64,000 nucleotides of DNA from Roseibium alexandrii DFL-11 (lineage in GTDB: Bacteria > Pseudomonadota > Alphaproteobacteria > Rhizobiales > Stappiaceae), in the NCBI RefSeq assembly GCF_000158095.2, contig NZ_CM011002.1:2061228-2125227 (forward strand), read 5' to 3'. Position numbers and translations under genes: made by a program. Below, piece by piece: positions 9,229-16,633 of this stretch (positions are counted from its first letter, which is position 1; each line of letters opens with the position of its first letter). The notes beneath the pieces are model-generated. The model had not been told where the DNA came from. It saw nothing but the letters and a program-made list of their open reading frames with translations, and ran no database searches.

Positions 9229-10029
9229 ATGGAATTGAGCAAGTTCAAGGCCTTGAACGATGTTGACAGCGTAAACGCCTATATCTCCGCCTTAGAAGCC
9301 TTCGACGGGATCGCCGAGCTTCAGGAACTCAAGGACCTTGCCCGCACCCGCGGCGGTGTCGCTGCAGGAAAATCCATTCTCGATGTCGGTTGCGGGTTCG
9401 GTCTGGAGACCCGGCGCCTTGCAGAAGCGGCCGGCGCCCAAGGTAGTGCTTGCGGCCTCGACAAGAGCGCCGACTTCATCAAGGAAGCGCAGCGGCGCGC
9501 CGAAGCTGGAGGTCAGTCAATCGACTATCAAACCGGCGATGCGGCCGCGCTGCCCTATGGCGACGGAAGCTTTGACTGTGCCCGCGCCGAACGGATCCTG
9601 ATCTATCTGACCGATTTCAGGGCCGCGCTTTGCGAAATGCGCCGGGTTCTCAAACCCTCCGGAAAGATCGCCCTGATCGAACCGGATTTCTCCACCAACA
9701 CGATCAACATCTCGGACCGGACGCTCGCCCGCCGCGTTCTGGACCATGAGATCGAGACCGCCGTTGAAAACAGCTTTTTGCCAGGACCGCTGGTTTTGGC
9801 GCTTAAAGATCTCGGTTTCGCTAACATCGAGATTTCCTCGCGCGCGCTAATCTTCCCGCAGGACCTGGCGGCCAGCTATTTCTCAAGCCTTGCCGTCAAT
9901 GCTCTTAAGTCCAGCAAGATAACGACCAGCGAAAACGAGGCCTGGCAAACCGAACTTGATGACCTCAAGGCGCGGAATGCAATCTTTGCGACCATCAGCT
10001 ATTTTCTGTTCACCGCCGATGCGCCGTGA
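9229..10029 (+). CDS. Class I SAM-dependent methyltransferase
   Basis: A 266-residue Rossmann methyltransferase. Motif I is ILDVGCGFGLET (about residues 45-56), followed by an acidic residue at the end of strand 2 (GLDKSADF), then YQTGDAAALPYGDGSFDCA and the post-motif RVLKPSGKIALIEPD. The start ATG has GGAGAACAGG upstream. It overlaps the next gene by 4 bp (GTGA). In this cluster a sugar or glycolipid acceptor is plausible. The Methyltransf_11-like layout does not fix the substrate. Confidence 0.9.
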   Translation: MELSKFKALNDVDSVNAYISALEAFDGIAELQELKDLARTRGGVAAGKSILDVGCGFGLETRRLAEAAGAQGSACGLDKSADFIKEAQRRAEAGGQSIDYQTGDAAALPYGDGSFDCARAERILIYLTDFRAALCEMRRVLKPSGKIALIEPDFSTNTINISDRTLARRVLDHEIETAVENSFLPGPLVLALKDLGFANIEISSRALIFPQDLAASYFSSLAVNALKSSKITTSENEAWQTELDDLKARNAIFATISYFLFTADAP

Positions 10030-10859
10030 GTCTACTTGGAAACCCTGTGACAGCTCCCTCTACACCCAGCGATCTTGATCGCTTCAAGGCATCTTTGACC
10101 GCTCACCTCGACTGGTTTGCCGACCGTGGCCAAAAGGTCCGGTTCTGGTGGCGCGACGATGATGCGATCGAGCCCACACCGCAGCTGGAAAAACTACTCT
10201 CCCTTGCCAATAACCATGATGTCGATGTCGCCCTTGCGGTGATCCCGAAACAGGCAACTGCAGCCCTGGCGGACCGGCTGAAAGACGAGCGCCACGCCCC
10301 GGTTCTGCAACATGGCTGGCAGCACAAGAATTTTCAGCGCAAGGATTTGGGCGAACGGGCCGCCGAACTGGGATTCCGCCGTGATCTTGAGGAACTCGGC
10401 GCTCAACTGACCGAAGGCAAGGCCAAGCTGGACGAGCTCTTTGGTGAGAAATTCATTCCCGCGATCGTCCCGCCCTGGAACCGGATCGCCCCGGACGTCT
10501 CACGCGCCCTGCCCGGCCTCGGTCTGCCGGGCCTGTCCACGTTTACCTGGCACAATTTCCCAAAGGCCCATCAGGTTCAGTGCCACGTCGACATCATCAA
10601 GTGGAAACGGGACGTCCGGTTCATCGGCTGGGGCAGTGCGTTGCGCAAGTTCGACCTGGAGCTCTGCCGCCGCCGCAACAACCCTGACGAGCCCCTCGGT
10701 CTCCTGACCCACCACCTTGTCCATGACGTGGGCTGCTGGGAATTTCTGCAAGAGTTCCTCACAATCGCCGCGCATCACCCGGGGGCAGAATGGCCTGAAG
10801 TGAAAGACCTGTTTGGCTGCACTCCTGTAGCTGATCCATCCAAAAGCACTGCCGCATGA
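10026..10859 (+). CDS. Polysaccharide deacetylase-like protein
   Basis: A 277-residue protein of the polysaccharide deacetylase / NodB-like fold. It has the paired acidic motif WWRDDD (about residues 41-46), an HGWQH segment (about 98-102) that can serve as the zinc-binding H-x3-H motif, and PPWNRI near 149, matching the family's R-P-P-x-W region. GTG start at 10026 overlaps the methyltransferase stop. Its own stop overlaps the ATG of the DUF3088 gene (ATGA), showing tight translational coupling. Likely removes N-acetyl groups from the glycan assembled by the upstream enzymes (inference). Confidence 0.85.
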   Translation: MSLLGNPVTAPSTPSDLDRFKASLTAHLDWFADRGQKVRFWWRDDDAIEPTPQLEKLLSLANNHDVDVALAVIPKQATAALADRLKDERHAPVLQHGWQHKNFQRKDLGERAAELGFRRDLEELGAQLTEGKAKLDELFGEKFIPAIVPPWNRIAPDVSRALPGLGLPGLSTFTWHNFPKAHQVQCHVDIIKWKRDVRFIGWGSALRKFDLELCRRRNNPDEPLGLLTHHLVHDVGCWEFLQEFLTIAAHHPGAEWPEVKDLFGCTPVADPSKSTAA

Positions 10860-11425
10860 CCGACACGCTGTACCTGTTGAAACCCGGCTCTAGGGCGTGT
10901 CGCGTTTAATCGGAGGCATTTGACCGAGATGATTTTGGGTTCAGGTCAGGCGGGCTTTGTGCGGTGGTGCAAGTACCATAAACGAAGCCCAACGACGCCA
11001 GAACCAAAAAGCATCCGGCCCTTCGGGTGGTCGACCTCAGCCCATCGACGGCGTTGCACCGCTTGACCGATGCACCGCATCGCTCATCACGACGCGCCTC
11101 GCCGAGCGAACTCAGTACGACCATCAAATATTTCCGATTAAACGCGACCCGCCCTAAAGATCCGACCTATCCGGACATGACCTTCTACTGCTGGCACTGC
11201 GCCTTGATGGAAGGTGTTTTGACGTCCTTTCCGGATCTCGGCGCAGACTTGAATGTCAAACGCATCGCCTGGCCCCGCCAGAGAGTGGACCTCGTTGAGC
11301 TTCTCGGCGAAGACCACCAGAGCCTTCCGGTTCTGGTGCTGTCGGATGGCGGGTTCATCGACGACAAGGACGCCATCCTCGAACCCCTCACCAAGCGCCA
11401 CGGCTATCCCTTCCGCCATCCTTGA
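10856..11425 (+). pseudogene. DUF3088 gene split by a MITE insertion
   Basis: The gene starts with ATG at 10856, overlapping the deacetylase stop, and encodes MTDTLYLLKPGS. At 10891 a 262-bp inverted-repeat element interrupts it, and a TAA in the element (10907-10909) ends translation after 17 codons. Past the element the frame resumes at 11157 with KDPTYPDMTFYCWHCALMEG and runs to the stop at 11423-11425. Removing the element plus one TA joins the halves exactly (GGC TCT AAA GAT) into a complete protein of about 101 residues resembling the small DUF3088 family. A GTG at 11027 inside the element or ATG at 11178 could still give a C-terminal fragment. Function of the family is unknown. Confidence 0.9.
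10893..11154. mobile_element. MITE-like element, 262 bp, TA target duplication
   Basis: The ends are 31-bp inverted repeats (10893-10923 and 11124-11154) matching at 27 of 31 positions and beginning GGGCG(T/G)GTCGCGTTTAATC. TA dinucleotides flank both ends (10891-10892 and 11155-11156), as expected for a TA target duplication by IS630/Tc1-mariner-type transposases. There is no transposase frame inside, so the element is non-autonomous and would need a transposase in trans. The 264-bp gain is a multiple of three, but internal stops inactivate the host gene. Confidence 0.9.
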
Positions 11426-11470
11426 AGCCTGGCTTTCGTCTGACCAGAGCTTTTTTTGCCGAAAGGAAAC

Positions 11471-11647
11471 GGCATAGGTCACCGGGTCAAGCCCGGTGAT
11501 GACGGAGCTGGTGGCGAGTTTCTAGCGACATGACCAACACTGAATATTCAGCCCATGATGGTTTTTCCCAAAACCCCACCACAGCCGTCATTGCCGGACT
11601 TGAGGAGCCTGTCCCGGGCTTGACCAGGTGGCAATCCATGCCGTTAC
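11471..11647. repeat. REP-like inverted pair, unit A
   Basis: A left arm GGCATAGGTCACCGGGTCAA followed by GCCCGGTGATGACGG (from 11471) is mirrored by a right arm ending at 11647 (CGTCATTGCCGGACTTGAGG, then the reverse of the GTCAAGCCCGG core and GGCAATCCATGCCG). The two arms face each other around about 60 bp, so the transcript can fold into a long hairpin. Unit B (12027-12180) has the same design, and the 27 bp after its left arm also resembles unit A. This is a chromosomal dispersed repeat of the kind common in Hyphomicrobiales. Confidence 0.75.
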
Positions 11648-11720
11648 AGCAGCAAGGAACAAAGGCTGTCCAGGGAATGTGGCAAACCAAGCGGCGATGG
11701 ACGCTTAATTCTCACCCTGC

Positions 11721-12038
11721 CTATCGATTGAGATCCTTACCCAAATCAAACCATTCGGGATTGGTTGCTTCGATCAGCTCGATTTTCCAAGCACGTGACC
11801 AGTGTTTGATCGCCTTTTCACGCGAAATTGCCCGCTCAGCGGTCGCATGTTCTTCATACCAGACCAATCGCTTCACACTGTACTTCTGCGTGAACTTGGA
11901 CCCGGTTCCCTGTTGATGCTGATATAGTCTACGGGACAAATTGTTGGTTACGCCCGTATACAGCGTCCCGTTTTTTTGGCCTGCCAGGATGTAAACCCAA
12001 AACCGCCTTATCCGTAGATAGAAAACGGCATAGATCAC
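11721..12038 (-). CDS. GIY-YIG nuclease family protein (UvrC-like URI domain)
   Basis: A small GIY-YIG protein of the COG2827 type: WVYILAGQKNGTLYTGVTNN supplies the paired YIL...YTG motif, followed by the conserved Arg of LSRRLYQHQ, the KFT..Y..KRLVWYE strand and the Glu of the REKAIKHW helix. Usual length for the family is 90-110 residues. A GTG at 12038 gives 105. An ATG at 12134 would add 32 residues encoded by the REP-like repeat, which is unlikely to be real protein. There is no ATG between the two. The gene sits between repeat units A and B. Role unknown; a link to repeat mobility is speculation. Confidence 0.8.
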   Translation of the reverse strand: MIYAVFYLRIRRFWVYILAGQKNGTLYTGVTNNLSRRLYQHQQGTGSKFTQKYSVKRLVWYEEHATAERAISREKAIKHWSRAWKIELIEATNPEWFDLGKDLNR

Positions 12039-12180
12039 CGGGTCAAGCCCGGTGATGACGGAGGTTGTGGCGGGTTTCTTGCGAAAAAACCAACCGTGAA
12101 TACTCACATAAAGTTTTATACACCCTAAAACCAACTTCCTTCGTCATTGCCCGGCTCGACCGGGCAATCCATGCCGTGAC
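12027..12180. repeat. REP-like inverted pair, unit B
   Basis: The left arm (12027-12080) matches unit A's left arm (11471-11524) at nearly every position across 54 bp, including the CACCGGGTCAAGCCCGGTG core. The right arm (12142-12180) reads CGTCATTGCCCGGCTCGACC then GGGCAATCCATGCCG. The unit overlaps the 5' end of the GIY-YIG gene by a few codons and so forms the second of two direct copies around that gene. Confidence 0.75.
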
Positions 12181-12287
12181 CTTTGCCATGAGGCCCGGAC
12201 TTCCGAGCGGAAATGAACCGTCGTGCCCTCCGATCAAGGTCCGGGGAAGACGGAGCGTATGGAGAGACACTGTGCCAACAGTTCCTT

Positions 12288-12349
12288 CGTCATTGCCCGA
12301 CTTGAGGAGCCTGCCCCCGGTTTGACCGGGTGGCAATCCATGCCGTAAC
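12288..12349. repeat. Solitary REP-like repeat arm
   Basis: A third copy of the right arm, reading CGTCATTGCCCGACTTGAGG and ending in GGCAATCCATGCCGTAAC. It is closer to the arm at 11586-11647 than to its neighbour at 12142. No facing left arm is seen. The rest of 12181-12452 contains no gene I can support; a 118-codon minus-strand frame there is only repeat sequence. Confidence 0.7.
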
Positions 12350-12452
12350 GGCTGCTGGTATTTTTGGGCCTCACTCAGACACTCAGGAAATGCGATCAAC
12401 CTGTCGGCATTTGGAGGGACGAAAGCGCCCCCAGCTTTATCAATCCATATCC

Positions 12453-12950
12453 CTACTCCGCGGCCTCGCCGTCCCTGCGCAGGATGGCGGCGTAGTCGCG
12501 TCTCAAAAGATTGAGTTTCGGGTCGATGTACGTCTTGCAGAACGGGCGCTCGGGGCCGTTCAGGTAGTAGTTCTGAAACCGCTCGTCAGACGGCTTGAAG
12601 GCGGACAAAGTGAACACCTTGGTGACTAGCGGTTCGTCAAAGTGCTTTTGAAGGTCGTGCAGGATTTGGGCAACGCGGACGCCGGTGCCCGCATCATAGG
12701 TATAGACAGCGCTGCGGTATTTGCCGCGCATCTTGTGGTGTGATGTTGCCGAATGGGTGCGCAGATGAACCTCGATCAGCACCTCCATCGGCAACGCTAC
12801 TGGGTCAAAGGTGACTAAGACAGCTTCCGACCAGGCATGGTTGGGCGGGTCGGAGCGAACGAAGCCCTGCTCGACATTCGAAATCCCGGCAAGCGTCTGA
12901 AAAACGGCCTCGGTGCACCAGTGGCACCCGCCGCCGAGCCCGAGTTTCAT
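12453..12950 (-). CDS. msrA: Peptide methionine sulfoxide reductase MsrA
   Basis: A 165-residue MsrA reducing methionine-S-sulfoxide in oxidised proteins. The catalytic Cys lies near the N-terminus in [13 protein letters not shown] (usually GCFWC; His replaces Phe). The Asp/Tyr-rich middle includes [17 protein letters not shown] at 12950 is chosen because the family normally starts a few residues before the Gly-Cys motif; the frame stays open for another 57 codons upstream but gives unrelated sequence. No MsrB is adjacent. Divergent from the nitrile hydratase operon. Confidence 0.88.
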   Translation of the reverse strand: MKLGLGGGCHWCTEAVFQTLAGISNVEQGFVRSDPPNHAWSEAVLVTFDPVALPMEVLIEVHLRTHSATSHHKMRGKYRSAVYTYDAGTGVRVAQILHDLQKHFDEPLVTKVFTLSAFKPSDERFQNYYLNGPERPFCKTYIDPKLNLLRRDYAAILRRDGEAAE

Positions 12951-13169
12951 CGAGGTCTCCCAAGTTTCTGCAATGGTTCCGTCTCCCGCATGACGGCCAC
13001 TTTGCCGGGGAAAAGGAGAAATACAAAACGCCGTGACGAAGTTGCCCCCAATCCAGATCCTCGATTTTTGATTGAAGGCCTCTTGGCGCTCTCCGTCTAC
13101 CGCCTTAAGCTCAGGATCCAACGCCGGAACTTCTCAACGGTAAATCACCACACCTGCAACGGAGCCTTC

Positions 13170-13808
13170 ATGGCGCACAATCACGACCATGACCACGATC
13201 ACGACCATTCCGAACTCTCGGAAATCGAGCTCCGGGTGCGGGCGCTGGAAACGCTTCTGACAGAAAAGGGATATGTTGACCCACCTGCGCTGGATGAGCT
13301 GATCGAGACCTACGAGACAAAGATCGGCCCAAAGAATGGCGCGCAGGTGGTTGCGAGAGCGTGGTCGGATCCGGCGTATCTGGAGCGCTTGCGCGCGGAT
13401 GCGACCGCCGCGATTGCGGAGTTCGGCTTCACCGGCCGGCAGGGTGAACACATGATCGTGGTCGAAAACACGGCAAACACCCACAACATGGTCGTCTGCA
13501 CCTTGTGCTCCTGTTATCCGTGGACGGTGCTCGGCCTGCCGCCGGTCTGGTACAAATCCGCGCCCTACCGCTCCCGCGCGGTGCGCGATCCGCGGGGCGT
13601 TCTTCAGGAATTCGGCGTCAGCCTGCCGGAGACCAAGGACATCCGGGTCTGGGACTCCACAGCCGAAATCCGCTACCTGGTGATCCCCGAACGCCCGTCT
13701 GGAACCGACGGCTGGTCCGAAGAGCAACTGGCAGAACTCGTCACCCGCGACAGCATGATCGGCACCGGGCTTGCCCTTCAGCCCTCCCAACTGGAGGCGG
13801 CCAAATGA
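13170..13808 (+). CDS. nthA: Nitrile hydratase subunit alpha, cobalt type
   Basis: A 212-residue alpha subunit of nitrile hydratase, which hydrates nitriles to amides. The metal-site motif Cys-Thr-Leu-Cys-Ser-Cys lies at residues 110-115; Thr at the second position indicates the non-corrin cobalt type rather than iron (Ser). In the family two of these Cys become sulfinic and sulfenic acids. The N-terminus is unusual: residues 3-13 alternate His with Asp or Asn ([11 protein letters not shown]), a possible metal-gathering tail. The stop overlaps the beta-subunit ATG. No amidase gene lies next to the operon. Confidence 0.93.
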   Translation: MAHNHDHDHDHDHSELSEIELRVRALETLLTEKGYVDPPALDELIETYETKIGPKNGAQVVARAWSDPAYLERLRADATAAIAEFGFTGRQGEHMIVVENTANTHNMVVCTLCSCYPWTVLGLPPVWYKSAPYRSRAVRDPRGVLQEFGVSLPETKDIRVWDSTAEIRYLVIPERPSGTDGWSEEQLAELVTRDSMIGTGLALQPSQLEAAK

Positions 13809-14464
13809 ACGGCGCTCAGGATCTTGGCGGACAGATGGGGTTCGGCCCGATCGAGCTGGAGGACAACGAACCAAACTTTCATGCCAAGTGGGAAGAGCGC
13901 GCCTTTGCGATCACGCTTGCCATGGGCGGGACCGGGAGTTGGAACATCGACACTTCACGCCATGCCCGCGAAACCCTGCCGCCGCCGATCTACCTCACCT
14001 CTAGCTATTACGAGATCTGGACACGGGGCCTTGAAAAGCTCTGTCTCGACAAGGAACTGATCACCGAAGCCGAGCTGAAGACCGGCCACATGGAAGTGCC
14101 GGCAAAACCTGTCAAACAGGTGCTTACGGCGGATAAAGTGGCTGCTGCCCTTGCCAGGGGCGGCCCAGCAGACAGGCCGGAACAGCAACCTGCCCGGTTC
14201 AAAGTCGGTGACAAGATCCGCACCAAACGGATGCACCCGGAAGGCCACACCCGCCTGCCCCGCTACGCGCGCGACGCCACTGGCGTCATCGAGGCCATGC
14301 ACGGTGTGCACGTTTTCCCGGACGCCAACGCCCATGGGCACGGCGAACAGCCGACCTGGCTCTACGGGGTGCTGTTCAAGGGAACCGACATATGGGGACC
14401 GGACAGCGATCCGAGCCTCTCCCTGCGCATCGATCTGTGGGAGCCCTATCTTGACCTTGCCTGA
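13805..14464 (+). CDS. nthB: Nitrile hydratase subunit beta
   Basis: A 219-residue beta subunit, which forms the heterodimer with alpha and supplies the two Arg residues contacting the metal centre. The N-terminus [16 protein letters not shown] is the family signature. The C-terminal SH3-like barrel begins near [23 protein letters not shown], with the expected final segment [16 protein letters not shown] at 13805 overlaps the alpha stop by 4 bp (ATGA), so the subunits are translationally coupled. A longer frame from 13505 is only the alpha gene read in another frame. Confidence 0.93.
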   Translation: MNGAQDLGGQMGFGPIELEDNEPNFHAKWEERAFAITLAMGGTGSWNIDTSRHARETLPPPIYLTSSYYEIWTRGLEKLCLDKELITEAELKTGHMEVPAKPVKQVLTADKVAAALARGGPADRPEQQPARFKVGDKIRTKRMHPEGHTRLPRYARDATGVIEAMHGVHVFPDANAHGHGEQPTWLYGVLFKGTDIWGPDSDPSLSLRIDLWEPYLDLA

Positions 14465-14798
14465 TCCCGTGCTTGCGACGCCGAAACTGCCGCTCGATCA
14501 GGACGGCGGCCCGGTCTTTTCCGAGCCTTGGGAAGCCCGTGTCTTTGCTATGACAGTGAAAGCGCATGAAAACGGAGTGTTTTCCTGGAGTGAATGGGCC
14601 GAGACGCTTGGCGCGGAGCTGGCAAAGGACGGCGATGGCGCTTGCCTTGGCTACTACGATCACTGGCTGAACGCTTTTGAAGCGCTGCTGAGCCGAAAAG
14701 GTGTCGCTGCGGCTGGACAGCTGCAAGGGTTGCGGGATGCCTGGGACCAGGCTGCGCGGGCCACGCCACATGGCGAACCCATCGAGCTGAAGAGGTGA
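14451..14798 (+). CDS. Nitrile hydratase accessory protein
   Basis: A 115-residue protein matching the small activator of cobalt nitrile hydratases (P14K/NhlE-like). That protein pairs with the alpha subunit and delivers cobalt by subunit exchange. It shows FSEPWEARVFAMTVKAHE and FSWSEWAETLGAEL, which resemble the N-terminal part of the beta subunit, as is typical. The start is not certain: TTG at 14451 or 14457, overlapping the beta stop, or GTG at 14469. Its stop overlaps the next GTG start. Confidence 0.85.
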   Translation: MTLPDPVLATPKLPLDQDGGPVFSEPWEARVFAMTVKAHENGVFSWSEWAETLGAELAKDGDGACLGYYDHWLNAFEALLSRKGVAAAGQLQGLRDAWDQAARATPHGEPIELKR

Positions 14799-15256
14799 GT
14801 GCCTTGGAACTGAAAGTCCCACCGCCGATCGTTTTCCTTGTCTGCCTCGGACTCCTTTACGCCGGACACATCGTCTTGCCGTTTGCCTCCGTCGCACCGC
14901 CGTTCAACACACCGATTGCTCTGATCATTATCTTGATCGGCGGCCTCCTGGGCGCCCAAGCTGTCCTGGCGTTTATAAAAGCCAAGACCACCGTGCATCC
15001 AATGCACCCGGAAGAAGCATCGGCTCTTGTGACCAGCGGATTTTACCGCATCAGCCGGAACCCGATGTATCTGGGACTTCTGCTGTTTCTGCTTGCAGCC
15101 GGGATCTATTGGGGCACCTTGACCCTGATTGTGGTCGGCCCTCTTTTCATCTGGTACATGACCGAGTTTCAGATCAAACCGGAAGAAACGCGGCTCGCAG
15201 ACAAGTTCGGGGAAGACTATCTGGACTATCTCACCAAGGTCCGCCGCTGGATCTGA
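14795..15256 (+). CDS. Isoprenylcysteine carboxyl methyltransferase-like membrane protein
   Basis: A 153-residue membrane protein of the ICMT/PEMT group: four hydrophobic segments (about residues 8-25, 35-55, 85-105, 108-125). The conserved SAM-binding region is SGFYRISRNPMYLGLLL, and the EF...EE..L...FG..Y..Y C-terminus is present (EETRLADKFGEDYLDY). GTG start at 14795 overlaps the preceding stop, so it is probably co-transcribed with the nitrile hydratase genes although no functional link is known. Substrate unknown in bacteria. Confidence 0.85.
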   Translation: MSALELKVPPPIVFLVCLGLLYAGHIVLPFASVAPPFNTPIALIIILIGGLLGAQAVLAFIKAKTTVHPMHPEEASALVTSGFYRISRNPMYLGLLLFLLAAGIYWGTLTLIVVGPLFIWYMTEFQIKPEETRLADKFGEDYLDYLTKVRRWI

Positions 15257-15260
15257 TAAA

Positions 15261-15280
15261 GGCCGCAGGGATCCGCGGCC
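15261..15280. terminator. Hairpin between convergent genes
   Basis: A GGCCGC / GCGGCC stem with an 8-nt loop starts 4 bp after the stop of the plus-strand gene. No T-tract follows on either strand, so it is only a weak terminator candidate. Confidence 0.35.
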
Positions 15281-15302
15281 CGGTCAAATTGTTTAGAGCA
15301 CG

Positions 15303-15731
15303 TCATGCTTCGGCGCGTTGATGGCGATGCGCTGGTGTTGAGAGTTTGCGCGCCGCCAGAAACTCAGCCACAGCAAAATCGGCAACGATCAATGCGATAC
15401 CTGCAACGATGTACCAGCCTGTTGCCGTGAATGCCGCCGCAAACTCCAAAAGCACGATGGCACTTGCAAGCACCCATGCCGCATCCAGGGCAGCGAGAAT
15501 ATTGAGCCGTTGAGCCATTCGCGCCGTGTCACGGCTGGCCCAAAGAACAACCGCAGCAGTCGTCACCAAACCGGCCCCAAGGCCAAGTGCTCCGGTAAAC
15601 AACCAGCTGCCGGAAGTGACGAACATCAATTCTGTCAAGACGCCCGGCAACATGATCAGGGCAAAGCCGCAGGCCGCGCAAAAAAGGGCATTGGCGGTCA
15701 AAACACGTTTTCCAAATTGTTCTGCAGTCAT
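15303..15731 (-). CDS. Four-helix membrane protein, unknown
   Basis: A 142-residue protein with four predicted transmembrane segments (about residues 10-32, 41-65, 78-100, 105-128) and a short basic C-terminal tail (ARKLSTPAHRHQR). I recognise no characterised family. It is divergent from the HTH regulator at 15843 with a 111-bp spacer that contains a palindrome, so it is the likely target of that regulator. Confidence 0.7.
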   Translation of the reverse strand: MTAEQFGKRVLTANALFCAACGFALIMLPGVLTELMFVTSGSWLFTGALGLGAGLVTTAAVVLWASRDTARMAQRLNILAALDAAWVLASAIVLLEFAAAFTATGWYIVAGIALIVADFAVAEFLAARKLSTPAHRHQRAEA

Positions 15732-15791
15732 TTTTCAGGTCTCCTGTGAGCGTGTACGCCCCAAAGGATGCCGAAGCCGTGACTGATCTCA

Positions 15792-15808
15792 ATTACCTTG
15801 GAGGTAAT
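15792..15808. promoter_or_regulatory. Palindromic operator candidate
   Basis: A perfect 7-bp inverted repeat, ATTACCT-TGG-AGGTAAT, lies in the spacer between the divergent membrane protein and HTH regulator genes. Its symmetry and position suit a dimeric regulator controlling both genes. It contains the alternative TTG/ATG starts at 15798 and 15807, which is one reason to prefer the later start at 15843. Confidence 0.55.
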
Positions 15809-15842
15809 GGACAAGCCGCTGACATATCGGAATAGTCAGTCC

Positions 15843-16628
15843 ATGACACAGACAGCCTCGAAGTTTCCCGAACTCCTGAAAACCTGGCGATCACGGCGGC
15901 GGCTCAGCCAACTTGACCTTGCTCTGGAAGCCGGGCTTTCCCAGCGGCACATCAGTTTTCTGGAAACCGGCCGGTCAAAACCCAGCCGGATGGCCATCTC
16001 GCAACTCGGTCTGGCGCTTGGCATGCCCGTCGCGGAGGTGGACACGATGCTGGTGTCTGCCGGATACGCCGCCCCCTCGATGGACCAGAGGTGGAGCGCA
16101 GAAACCCGTGCGGCAGTCCAGGCCTCCATCGATCATGTCCTGACAGGGCACGAACCTTTTCCTGCTTTCAGTGTCGACCGCATCTGGACGGTGCAAAAGG
16201 CCAATCACGCGGCGCAGACCTTTTTTGCATTTCTCGGAAATACCACCGAATTGAACATCCTGCGGGTCATTCTAAGCCCCGGGCCGGTCAGGGACCGCCT
16301 GCGCAATTGGACGGACAGCGCCCGGGCGCTAATGCGCATCGTCGAGATGGAAGCCGCCCGGCGGCCGAATGATCAGGAAGCCCAAGACCTCCTCAAGGAC
16401 CTGTTGGACTTGCCAGGTGTCCGAGACGCGATGGAGGCGGTTCCAGATGGTCCGCCCGAGCCGGTTCTTGCCCTCAAGATCGGCGTTGACGGCGTGGAGC
16501 TCAGCCTGTTTTCCATGATCGCGACCATCGGAATGAGTTCCGATGCGGCTCTCGATGACATCCGCATCGAAACACTTTTACCGGCGGATGATGCGACACG
16601 ATCCTGGTTTCTTGCGCGGGCTCACTGA
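15843..16628 (+). CDS. MmyB-like helix-turn-helix regulator
   Basis: A 261-residue regulator: an N-terminal Xre-type HTH (about residues 10-65; LSQLDLALEAGLSQRHISFLE) and a C-terminal MmyB-like ligand-binding domain (about 90-255), which in this family has a PAS-like fold. In-frame starts also exist at 15807 (ATG) and 15798 (TTG). ATG at 15843 (MTQTASKFPELLKTWR) places the HTH at its usual distance from the N-terminus and frees the upstream palindrome to act as an operator. It ends 5 bp before the convergent LysR gene. Likely represses itself and the divergent membrane protein gene. Confidence 0.85.
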   Translation: MTQTASKFPELLKTWRSRRRLSQLDLALEAGLSQRHISFLETGRSKPSRMAISQLGLALGMPVAEVDTMLVSAGYAAPSMDQRWSAETRAAVQASIDHVLTGHEPFPAFSVDRIWTVQKANHAAQTFFAFLGNTTELNILRVILSPGPVRDRLRNWTDSARALMRIVEMEAARRPNDQEAQDLLKDLLDLPGVRDAMEAVPDGPPEPVLALKIGVDGVELSLFSMIATIGMSSDAALDDIRIETLLPADDATRSWFLARAH

Positions 16629-16633
16629 CCCGG

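Noticed and set aside
12043..12399. 118-codon minus-strand open frame
   Set aside because: Made almost entirely of REP-like repeat sequence; it translates the repeats rather than a protein family.
13180..13210. Possible simple-sequence repeat (GACCAC/GACCAT units)
   Set aside because: It encodes the His/Asp tail of the nitrile hydratase alpha subunit and is explained as coding sequence.
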